From Acidobacteriota bacterium (lineage in GTDB: Bacteria > Acidobacteriota > Terriglobia > Terriglobales > SCQP01), in assembly GCA_027315185.1 (NCBI GenBank), contig DAHUYO010000027.1:1-40282 (forward strand): 40,282 bases of DNA. The letters run 5' to 3'. Shown here one piece after another: positions 33,412 to 40,282 of this stretch. The notes beneath the pieces are model-generated. The model had not been told where the DNA came from, made no database searches, and was given only the letters and a program-made list of their open reading frames with translations. The number at the start of each line of letters is the position of its first letter. Positions within the stretch are counted from its first letter, which is position 1. The translations under genes and the position numbers were made by a program.

Positions 33412-33830
33412 TAGGGCTTTCTCCCCAGCGCCACGTCGCGGACATCGGCGGCGGCCAGAAGATTGAGCAGGCCGGAGGCGACCAGGAACATGGAACCGTA
33501 GTCGCCGGTCACGGTGTACAGGTTGCCGGCGCCGCCGCCCGCCATGCGGGCGATCATATAGGGCAGGCCATTGCACAGGTCGCCGATCCAGCCCAAGATG
33601 TCGAGCAGGTTCTTGCCATTGACGGCGAAAAGCTGACCCTGCATGCCCAGCCCGAGCAAGAACATGGCGAAGATGCTGACGGCGATCAACGCGCCGCGAA
33701 TCCACTTCCGCAGCAGCAGGTAGCCGAGGCCGGGCACCAGCCAACTGGCGACGCTGAGGGCGTTGGCGGCCGCGACACTGACGGGCTCAAACGCGGGCGG
33801 CGAAGCGGGAGTGGTCTCGGTGGAGGACAT
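33411..33830 (-). CDS. DUF6677-like membrane protein
   Basis: From the ATG at 33828-33830 the 139-residue product has several hydrophobic spans: ALSVASWLVPGLGYLLL, then LIAVSIFAMFLLGLGMQGQL and FLVASGLLNLLAAADVRDVA. This pattern (VPGLGYLL-RKW-RG, MQGQLF, DYGSMFLVASGLLNLLAAAD) matches my memory of DUF6677 proteins of Acidobacteriota, function unknown. A TTG at 33843-33845 is an alternative start. It sits between the 74-residue partner and the RNase E/G region. Confidence 0.78.
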   Translation of the reverse strand: MSSTETTPASPPAFEPVSVAAANALSVASWLVPGLGYLLLRKWIRGALIAVSIFAMFLLGLGMQGQLFAVNGKNLLDILGWIGDLCNGLPYMIARMAGGGAGNLYTVTGDYGSMFLVASGLLNLLAAADVRDVALGRKP

Positions 33831-33876
33831 CAGGCGGGCGAACAATTATTGTCCCATGAATGCGCCGGCGTCCGGC

Positions 33877-34122
33877 CTAGGCGCCGGTGAGGAACAAAGC
33901 GGCGACGATCTCGGTGCGCATTCCCGCCGCCGCGGCCCGGGCTGCTTCCAGCGTTTCCGCGTAGCGGTTTTCCCGCTTGGCGCGGTTGCGGCCGGGATGG
34001 TCATCATAGGCGGGCCCGACAATCGGGAGCTGATGCGGGTCCTTGGTCTTCCATTCATAAACGGCCCGGCCGGCGGCCAGGGCGGCGGGAATGTTTTCGA
34101 CTTCCACTCGCTCAATAAACAT
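33877..34122 (-). CDS. Small conserved-looking protein downstream of RNase E/G
   Basis: The 81-residue product begins MFIERVEVENIPAALAAG and contains VYEWKTKDPHQLPIVGPAYD and RYAETLEAARAAAAGMRTEI. It is soluble, without signal or membrane span, and its C-terminal half is helical. It starts 14 bases after the RNase E/G stop on the same strand, so they are likely co-transcribed. I do not know the family; coding status is supported by the tight spacing and protein-like composition. Confidence 0.65.
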   Translation of the reverse strand: MFIERVEVENIPAALAAGRAVYEWKTKDPHQLPIVGPAYDDHPGRNRAKRENRYAETLEAARAAAAGMRTEIVAALFLTGA

Positions 34123-34136
34123 AGGCTCTGGGGAGT

Positions 34137-36521
34137 TTAGAAGATTTCGAACTGCTCCTGATGGACCATGGGATCGGCCTGAATGGCGATCATCTTGCCG
34201 GTGAGCTGCTCCAGCTCATTGAGCAGCTTGGCATTTTTCGCCTTGAGGGCCTTGCCCACCTCGGGGTTCACGCGCAAGACCATGTCGTCACGGTCAATGG
34301 AGCGGGACATCTTGCGCACTTCGGTGTAAATCTCATTGCACACCGTGGTGATGGATTTGACCAGGCCGACGCCGGCGCAGTAGGGGCAGGGAGTGCCCAA
34401 GGTGCGCTCCAGGGACTGCTTGACGCGCTTGCGGGTCAAGGCGACGAGGCCGAAATCATTGAAGGCCAGCACCTTGGAGGGCGCGCGGTCGGCGCGCATG
34501 GCTTCCTCCAGCGCCTGCATCACCTTCTGGCGATTCTTGCGCTCGTCCATGTCAATGAAGTCCACGACGATGATGCCGCCGAGGTCGCGCAGGCGAATCT
34601 GGCGGACGATTTCGCGGATGGCGTCTACGTTGATTTTGACAATCGTGTCTTCCAGGCGATTGGACTTGCCGACGTACTTGCCGGTGTTGACGTCAATGGC
34701 GACCAGGGCCTCGGTCTGGTTGATGACGATATAGCCGCCGCTTTTGAGCCACACCTTGCTCTTGAGCGCCTTGTCAATCTCCTCCTGAATGCCGAAATGA
34801 TCGAAGATCGGCTCGTCGCGCGTGAAGAGGCGCACGCGGGAGGCGAGGTCGGGCATGAAATGGCCGACGAAACGGACCACGGCCTGATACTGGTCCTCGG
34901 AGTCAATCCAGATGTGGGTGAAATCGCTGGAGAGCTGATCGCGCAACGTGCGCTCGACCAGCCCGAGGTCGTGATGCAACAGGGCGGGCGCCTTGGCGTG
35001 ATCAAAGTGCTGGCGGATATCGTTCCACAGATGGCTGAGGAAACGGATGTCGGCGATCAGGTCCTCATCGCTGGCGCTTTGGCCCGCGGTGCGGACGATG
35101 AAGCCGCCGGGCAGGTCTTGGGTGTTTTCCAGTAACAGCCGTTTCAGGCGGGCGCGCTCTTCGTCGGAAGCGATCTTGCGGGAGACGCCGATGTGGCGGA
35201 CGGTGGGCATGTAGACCAAATAGCGGCCGGGCAGAGCCAGATGGCTGGTGATGCGCGCGCCCTTGGTGCCCAAGGGTTCCTTGGCGATTTGCACCAGGAT
35301 CTCTTGGCCGCTGTGGAGCATTTCGTTGATCAGTTTGGGACCGTGGGCGCGCTCGCCGTCGCCGGCGGCGCCGTTCAGGGCGGGCTCGGCGGCGTTGTCG
35401 CCGGCGCTGTCGGGAAGGCGGCGGGGCGCGCGGCCGCGGCCGCCGCGCCGGCGGCGGCCGGCACGGGCTTCGAAGCGGGCGGTTTCCGCCGGCGGGCGCA
35501 GTTCCGCGTGGCCGGACGCGGCTTCGCTTTCGGCGTCCCCGCCGGCGCCGGCGTCCGCCGCCTCGGTCTCACCGGCCGCGGGGGCGGGCTGGGCGCTGAC
35601 GCCGTCATCCTTGGTGGAAGCGGCGGAGGGTTCGGAATCCGAGCGCACGGCGGATTCGGCGGCGCGGGAGATGTCCTCTTCGGCGGAGCGTTCGAGCCGC
35701 TGGGCGGCATTGATTTCGCGGGGCGAATCGGGTTGGATGCGAGAGCGGTCGAATTCCTGCCCGGCTTCGGCTTCTTGCTCGGGCTCGCTGGGCTCGCTCT
35801 CGCCCGCTTCGGCGGCGGGCGCCGGGGCGTGGCGATACTTGGCCAAGGATTCACCGGGAAGAGTGAACGGATAGGCTTCCCGCGACGGGCGGGCATGGGA
35901 TGGCGGCGCTGACGGCTGCCGGCTGGGCGCGTGGATCGGCGCCGGGACGGCGGCGGGAATCGGCTCGGGGCTGGCGGCGCGCTCCGTCGGGGTAGCCGGC
36001 GCGGCGGCGGCTTCCGGGGATGTGTCGCCGGAGGCTTCGGCGTCCGGCGCGGCGGTGCTGGCGAACTTGGAATCGGGAATGCCGCCCTGCTCGCGATGCC
36101 GGCCGCGGCCGCGGCGGCCGCGGCGGCGGCGGCCTTCGCGGTGCGCCGGCGCGGCGGCGTCGCCCCCCGCTTCGGCCGGTGGCGCCGATCCGCCCTCCGC
36201 GGCCGGCGCCGCGGTTGCATTTTCGGCGGGCGGGGTGGGGCGGCGGCTGGGAACGGGAGCGCCGCCCTCGGCGAGCTGGTCGAATTCCTCCATGTCCTCG
36301 AAGAAATCGGAGACGTAGAGGAACGCGTCGCGTTCCAGGCCGATGTCCACGAAGGCGCTTTGCATGCCGGGCAGGACGCGCGTGACGCGCCCCTTGTAGA
36401 TGCTGCCGGCTAGCGAATATTCGCGCTCCCGCTCGTAATAGACCTCGGTGAGTTCGCCATCCTCGCTGAGCGCAATCCGCGTCTCATGCGGGTTGGCGGA
36501 AATGTACAGTTCTTTGTTCAT
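34137..36521 (-). CDS. rng: RNase E/G family endoribonuclease with long disordered insert
   Basis: From the ATG at 36519-36521 (GAGAGG upstream) the protein has 794 residues. The S1 domain begins at SIYKGRVTRVLPGMQ and is split: after about residue 82 comes an Ala/Pro/Glu/Arg-rich, low-complexity insert to about residue 392, then EILVQIAKEPLGTKGARITS resumes the S1/RNase fold. The catalytic acids are D610 (AIDVNTGKY) and D654 (IIVVDFIDM), 44 apart as in E. coli RNase E (303/346), and the zinc-link motif CPYC is at the end of the catalytic part. RNase E/G cuts mRNA and rRNA precursors. It has no C-terminal scaffold; the insert may take that role. It lies downstream of rodA after a 246-base gap. 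Confidence 0.93.
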   Translation of the reverse strand: MNKELYISANPHETRIALSEDGELTEVYYEREREYSLAGSIYKGRVTRVLPGMQSAFVDIGLERDAFLYVSDFFEDMEEFDQLAEGGAPVPSRRPTPPAENATAAPAAEGGSAPPAEAGGDAAAPAHREGRRRRGRRGRGRHREQGGIPDSKFASTAAPDAEASGDTSPEAAAAPATPTERAASPEPIPAAVPAPIHAPSRQPSAPPSHARPSREAYPFTLPGESLAKYRHAPAPAAEAGESEPSEPEQEAEAGQEFDRSRIQPDSPREINAAQRLERSAEEDISRAAESAVRSDSEPSAASTKDDGVSAQPAPAAGETEAADAGAGGDAESEAASGHAELRPPAETARFEARAGRRRRGGRGRAPRRLPDSAGDNAAEPALNGAAGDGERAHGPKLINEMLHSGQEILVQIAKEPLGTKGARITSHLALPGRYLVYMPTVRHIGVSRKIASDEERARLKRLLLENTQDLPGGFIVRTAGQSASDEDLIADIRFLSHLWNDIRQHFDHAKAPALLHHDLGLVERTLRDQLSSDFTHIWIDSEDQYQAVVRFVGHFMPDLASRVRLFTRDEPIFDHFGIQEEIDKALKSKVWLKSGGYIVINQTEALVAIDVNTGKYVGKSNRLEDTIVKINVDAIREIVRQIRLRDLGGIIVVDFIDMDERKNRQKVMQALEEAMRADRAPSKVLAFNDFGLVALTRKRVKQSLERTLGTPCPYCAGVGLVKSITTVCNEIYTEVRKMSRSIDRDDMVLRVNPEVGKALKAKNAKLLNELEQLTGKMIAIQADPMVHQEQFEIF

Positions 36522-36727
36522 TACCTCTCCCATGCCCGGGAGAGCGGAGAGGACATGAGGCGCGACGATCGCACAACCGCGATGCCCAAGGGCGGTGGTT
36601 GCGGATGCGGATTTTCAGCCGAACCCTCATGCGAGCCCACGGACCGTCCCATGGCCGGCGGCATCGCCGCCCCGCCGTATCCCGGTCTGGCTCTCCGCCC
36701 TTGCGGGCGTTCGCAAACTTGTTGTCG

Positions 36728-36751
36728 CCCGCCGCGCGCCGCGGCGGCGGG
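36728..36751. terminator. GC-rich hairpin between rodA and rng
   Basis: CCCGCCGC (36728-36735) and GCGGCGGG (36744-36751) form an eight-base-pair stem in the 246-base gap after the rodA stop. No T-run follows on the minus strand, so termination is only possible. The rest of the gap shows no gene. Confidence 0.3.
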
Positions 36752-36767
36752 TACATCCACGCCAATG

Positions 36768-37850
36768 CTACGAATTCACGAAGCGGCTCATCCGGACGTT
36801 CATGGCCACGCCCAAGGCCGCAAAGGTGAACAATAACGACGACCCTCCCGAACTCATCAGGGGCAGCGGGATGCCGGTGACCGGCATCACGCCGACGGCC
36901 ATGCCCACGTTCACCAGGACATGGAACGCCAGTACCGCGACGACTCCCATAATCAACAATCCGCCGCCACGATCCGGAGCGGACTGCGCATCCTGAATCA
37001 ACCGCATCAGAAGCAGCAGGTACAGAAACAATAAAGCGATGCCGCCGAGAAAGCCATACTGTTCGGCGTAGGCGGCGAAAATAAAATCCGTCTGCGGCAC
37101 GGGCAGAAACGCTCCGCGGGTTTGCGATCCGTGCGCGGCGCCGGTTCCCCATAGGCCGCCCGAACCCACCGCGATCTTGGATTGCAGCAGTTGGTAGCCG
37201 GTTCCCAAGGGGTCGGCCTGGGGGCGAAGAAAACTTTCCAAGCGTGCCTTTTGATAGGGGTGCATATGGCGCCAGGCCAAAGGCAGGACCATGAGCCCCA
37301 GGAGGCCGAGGATGGCGAAATGGCGCCACCGCAGGCCCCCTAACCACAAACCCATCGCGGCGACCGGCAGATAGGTGAGCGCGGTACCCAGATCCGGTTC
37401 CGCCAGGACCAAAAGCATGGGCACTCCGACCAGCAGGCCGATGCGAATGGCGTCACGGAACCCTGGCAAGGCGTTCCGCGTACCCGCGAAATACCTTGCC
37501 ACCACGACAATTATAACCAGTTTCACCAGCTCGGAGACTTGCAGGTGCAAGGGCCCGAGGGGGATCCAGCGGCGGGAATGGAAGATGGCGCGGCCGACGA
37601 CGAGCACCAAGCCGAGGGCGCCGACCGAGAGCAGGTAGAGCCATGGAGCGGCGTCCAGCAGCAACTGGTAATCAATGCGGCTGACGACGAAGAGGAGAAC
37701 GACCCCGGCAACCAGGAAGTAGATTTGCTTGACGTAAATGCCGGCGAATTTGGTGCCCACCGTGGCGCCATGAATTTCCAGAATGCCGATGCAGGCAATC
37801 AGCAGCGCCAGGCCGAGAGCGATCCAGTCGAGGTCGCGCCAGCGGCTCAT
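36768..37850 (-). CDS. rodA: RodA SEDS peptidoglycan glycosyltransferase
   Basis: From the ATG at 37848-37850 the protein has 360 residues and ten or so membrane spans. SEDS features are present: PLHLQVSELVKLVIIV, VLAEPDLGTAL (catalytic Asp region), DFIFAAYAEQYGFLGG, and GIPLPLMSSGGSSLLFTFAALG near the end. RodA polymerises glycan strands during rod elongation with its PBP2 partner. The ATG overlaps the TGA of mrdA (ATGA), so the two are translated together. A much longer upstream extension of the frame is only overlap with mrdA. Confidence 0.96.
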   Translation of the reverse strand: MSRWRDLDWIALGLALLIACIGILEIHGATVGTKFAGIYVKQIYFLVAGVVLLFVVSRIDYQLLLDAAPWLYLLSVGALGLVLVVGRAIFHSRRWIPLGPLHLQVSELVKLVIIVVVARYFAGTRNALPGFRDAIRIGLLVGVPMLLVLAEPDLGTALTYLPVAAMGLWLGGLRWRHFAILGLLGLMVLPLAWRHMHPYQKARLESFLRPQADPLGTGYQLLQSKIAVGSGGLWGTGAAHGSQTRGAFLPVPQTDFIFAAYAEQYGFLGGIALLFLYLLLLMRLIQDAQSAPDRGGGLLIMGVVAVLAFHVLVNVGMAVGVMPVTGIPLPLMSSGGSSLLFTFAALGVAMNVRMSRFVNS

Positions 37851-39760
37851 GGCTGAGAAGGGGCGGAGCGGCGCGCCGGCGGCGGGGGCGGGGCCACCAG
37901 CGCCCAGTGGCGCGGGGTGGCGCCGAGGGCGTGCCGCAGGCGCGCCGCGATGGTGTTTTGGCGCTTCCGCCGCTCCCGAGCGTAGGCCGCAACCACTTGG
38001 GAGGCGATGTTGGCGGCGTAATAACTCTCGGACCCATGCTGATACAGGACGCAGATGGCAAGGGTGGGATTCTGCAAGGGGTAGAGGGCGACGAACCAGG
38101 CGTTGTCCATGAAGCGCCGGCGCAGCTTGCGGCCCAGGTGCTTGAAGGTGGTGTCGGAAACGGTTTGCGCGGTGCCGGTTTTCCCGCCCCAATCCAGTCC
38201 CGGAATTTCCGCGGTGGCGGCGGTGCCGCCGGGCAAGACCACGCCGCGCAGGCCGGCGTCCACGGCGCTGACGACTTGGGCGGAAAGCGGGAAGGTGAAC
38301 TCCTTGGGCGCGTGATTGGGGGGGTGATCGGCGGCGGGCACTTCACCATTGAATGCCAAATGCGGGCGCATGAACGTGCCGCCGATGGCGATGCCGCCGA
38401 TGGTATGGGCGATTTGCAGCGGCGTGGTTTCGATCGGCCCTTGGCCGATGGAGACGATAATGGTTTGGCCATTCCACCAAGGTTGGTGGAAACGGCGCTG
38501 CTTCCAGGCGGGCGTGGGGATCAGACCGGGTTCCTCGCCCGGCAAGTCAACGCCGGTGCGCCGGCCCAGGCCCAGGGCCTTGGCGTAATGGGCGATGGTT
38601 TGGATGCCAAGCTTGTTGCCCAGGGTGTAAAAGAAAACGTCACAGGACTGGGTCAGGGCCTTGGCGAGGTTGGTGATGCCGTGGCCGGTCGGAACCCAGC
38701 ATTTGTAGTAGTGGCCATAAAATGTGGCGCCGCCCTTGCAGTCCACGACTTGGTGTTGGGCGATCCCTTCCTCCAGTCCCGCCACCGCCACGATGATTTT
38801 GAACATCGAGCCAGGAGCGAGTTCGGCCTGGATGGCTTTGTTCAGCAAGGGGTGGTCGGGATTGTCGAGCAGCGCTCGCCACTCCTTTTCGGTGATGCCG
38901 AAGGTGAAATCGTTGGCGTTATATGCCGGCGTGCTGACCATGGCCAGAACCTGGCCATTTTGCGGGTTCAACGCGACGACGGCGCCGGGGCGGTCGCCCA
39001 TGGCCTCTTCGGCGGCGTTTTGCAGCGTGGCGTCCAGCGTCGTGCGCAGATCATGGCCCGGCGTGGGCGGGACGCCGGGCAGATGACCCATGACCTGACC
39101 GCGGCTGTTCACCATGACGCGGCGCAGCCCATCCTTGCCCATGAGCCATTTGTTGTAATACGCCTCCAGCCCGCTCTTGCCCACCAGGGTGCCGGCGGCG
39201 ACATGGTAATGGGCCATGTCAGCGGGGGTCGCCTCGCCCACATACCCCAGCACCTGGGCCGCGTAGCCGTCGCTGGGATAGAGACGGCGGCTGATGGTCA
39301 TGGTCTCGAGTTCGGGGAACTGGTCGCGATGCGAATCAATGAAGGCGACGTCGGCGGGGGTAATGTTGTCCTTCAGCAGGATGGGCTGGTAGGTCGGGGT
39401 GCTTTCCTGGCGGCGGAGACGCTGCTGCAGTTGGGCCAAATCGAGGTGCAGACCGGCGGCGATGGCGGGCAGATCGGCGCGCCAATGCGGTTCCTCCTGG
39501 CGCACCAACAGGGCGCTGAAGGAGGCGTAATTGCCGACGAGTACGCGGCCGCGGCGGTCCAAAATGCGGCCGCGGGGCGCGGGAATCGGCTCGGTGCGAA
39601 CGCGGTTGTCCCGCGCTAGTTGCTTCCAGTGGCGCTGGTGGAGAATCTGCAACTGCCACAGCGCCAGGACCAGCACTAGAAACGCCGCGGCTAACAGAAA
39701 CTGCACCACGCGGATGCGGCTGCCGGGCAGGACGTCGTCGGAATGATAGCGAATGGCCAT
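37847..39760 (-). CDS. mrdA: Penicillin-binding protein 2, elongasome transpeptidase
   Basis: The 637-residue protein has one N-terminal membrane anchor (about 19-38), the PBP-dimer region starting PAPRGRILDRRGRVL, and a transpeptidase domain with S318-x-x-K321 (APGSMFK), S372-C-D374 in place of SxN, and K527-T-G. It cross-links peptidoglycan during side-wall growth together with RodA. It abuts mreD (three bases between) and overlaps rodA, the normal mre-mrd order. The C-terminal 20 residues are Pro/Ala-rich, as in many GC-rich genomes. Confidence 0.96.
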   Translation of the reverse strand: MAIRYHSDDVLPGSRIRVVQFLLAAAFLVLVLALWQLQILHQRHWKQLARDNRVRTEPIPAPRGRILDRRGRVLVGNYASFSALLVRQEEPHWRADLPAIAAGLHLDLAQLQQRLRRQESTPTYQPILLKDNITPADVAFIDSHRDQFPELETMTISRRLYPSDGYAAQVLGYVGEATPADMAHYHVAAGTLVGKSGLEAYYNKWLMGKDGLRRVMVNSRGQVMGHLPGVPPTPGHDLRTTLDATLQNAAEEAMGDRPGAVVALNPQNGQVLAMVSTPAYNANDFTFGITEKEWRALLDNPDHPLLNKAIQAELAPGSMFKIIVAVAGLEEGIAQHQVVDCKGGATFYGHYYKCWVPTGHGITNLAKALTQSCDVFFYTLGNKLGIQTIAHYAKALGLGRRTGVDLPGEEPGLIPTPAWKQRRFHQPWWNGQTIIVSIGQGPIETTPLQIAHTIGGIAIGGTFMRPHLAFNGEVPAADHPPNHAPKEFTFPLSAQVVSAVDAGLRGVVLPGGTAATAEIPGLDWGGKTGTAQTVSDTTFKHLGRKLRRRFMDNAWFVALYPLQNPTLAICVLYQHGSESYYAANIASQVVAAYARERRKRQNTIAARLRHALGATPRHWALVAPPPPPARRSAPSQP

Positions 39761-39763
39761 GCG

Positions 39764-40282
39764 TTAGCGTGCCTGGCGGAAGCGGTCGAGCAGGCGGAAC
39801 ACGGGCACCGCGGCGGCGCCGTTGAACGCGGCGGCTAGCGCCAGCCGGCCGCCCCACCAGGGAACCATGCGCGCCATCAGATAGCGCTCCATCAGGAAGA
39901 TCAGGGCGACGTTCATGGCGTACAGCCCGGCGACGACCAGGAAGCGGACGCCGGCGTTATCACTGTCCAGGCGGCCGCCGATGCCGGCGGCGATGAAGCC
40001 GGCCAAGGTTTCGGCGATTCCGTTCAGGCCCAGCGCCAGGTGGGAAACGCCGTCTTGCAGCAATCCCATCGTGGCGCCGGCGACGACCGCGCCGGTGGCG
40101 TTGCGGGCGCAAAGGCCGTAATAGACGACGACGAACAGGGGCAGGTCGAGGTAGACGGCGGCATGAAACAACAGCGGCAGATAGGCTTGCAGCGCGAGTG
40201 CGACGATCGCCGCGATGGGATAAAACAGGGAAGGGAAGCGATAGAGGGCGATCTCCGCGTGGGGAGGAGCGAAGTAGTCGCT
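39764..40282 (-). CDS. mreD: MreD rod-shape protein, N-terminus beyond window
   Basis: Reading the minus strand from the window edge gives 172 residues with no stop until TAG at 39764-39766. They start SDYFAPPHAEIALYRFPSLF and no ATG, GTG or TTG precedes a TTG at 40169-40171, so the gene begins outside the window. Four or five hydrophobic spans (IAAIVALALQAYLPLL, LPLFVVVYYGLCARN, GIAETLAGFIAAGIGG, FLVVAGLYAMNVALIFLM) and GATMGLLQDGVS fit MreD. It links MreC and the elongasome in the membrane. Confidence 0.9.
   Translation of the reverse strand, partial: SDYFAPPHAEIALYRFPSLFYPIAAIVALALQAYLPLLFHAAVYLDLPLFVVVYYGLCARNATGAVVAGATMGLLQDGVSHLALGLNGIAETLAGFIAAGIGGRLDSDNAGVRFLVVAGLYAMNVALIFLMERYLMARMVPWWGGRLALAAAFNGAAAVPVFRLLDRFRQAR

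Noticed and set aside
34161..35135. Long plus-strand frame opposite RNase E/G
   Set aside because: Antisense shadow of a strongly supported gene; no ribosome-binding site and Asp/Gly/Val bias typical of shadows.
36728..36751. Strong intrinsic terminator after rodA
   Set aside because: The stem is good but no T-run follows, so it is listed only as a possible terminator.
37907..39619. 570-residue plus-strand frame opposite mrdA
   Set aside because: Antisense shadow with no family features, covering a clear PBP2 gene.

Overview
The window is GC-rich and densely coding, and looks like chromosomal DNA of an acidobacterium (Acidobacteriota, probably the Terriglobia/Acidobacteriaceae side). This is inferred from protein types that I recall as typical of that phylum: a secreted VWFA-related protein, a DUF6677-type membrane protein beside an RNase E/G gene, a small secreted DUF5818-like protein, a periplasmic rhodanese with a CGCC motif, and lignocellulose-type esterases and a fucosidase. 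No rRNA or replication origin is present. No phylogeny was run.

Layout. 1-9.4 kb: the end of an MFS exporter, Dps, a lone MlaF-like ATPase, a zinc-ribbon rhomboid protease, a cyclophilin, a glucose-dehydrogenase-like enzyme, a soluble PAS hybrid histidine kinase, a Kch-type potassium channel and an exported rhodanese. 9.4-17.4 kb: a leftward signalling and export locus made of a membrane histidine kinase, an HlyD-type adaptor, two MacB/LolD-type ATPases, a TolC-like outer-membrane protein and an NtrC-type sigma-54 activator. A good sigma-54 promoter and a cluster of dyad half-sites lie upstream of the adaptor, so the locus probably controls itself. No permease gene is present. 17.5-22 kb: an SGNH esterase, a CE15-like glucuronoyl esterase and a GH29-like fucosidase, probably for plant polysaccharide use, then a CAT-anticodon tRNA gene and a ferric-reductase-like membrane protein.

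23.2-31.3 kb is accessory. It ends in an intact tRNA-Thr(CGT) gene at 31229-31304. The 3' part of that tRNA recurs at 27909-27964 (56 bp identical, including flank) and, more diverged, near 23162. Each fragment is followed by the same end sequence, and that sequence occurs a third time near 29.1 kb without the tRNA part. I read this as two integrations at the same tRNA gene, stacked in tandem, with no recognisable integrase. The outer island carries two AhpD-like proteins, a xylose-isomerase-like enzyme, a cytochrome c and a small secreted protein. The inner one carries a HepT/MntA toxin-antitoxin pair, two unrecognised proteins and a broken type III restriction (Res) fragment.

31.5-40.3 kb returns to core genes: the VWFA-related protein, three small proteins, an RNase E/G with a very long disordered insert, and the rod-shape genes rodA, mrdA and mreD, which overlap or nearly abut and run off the right edge.
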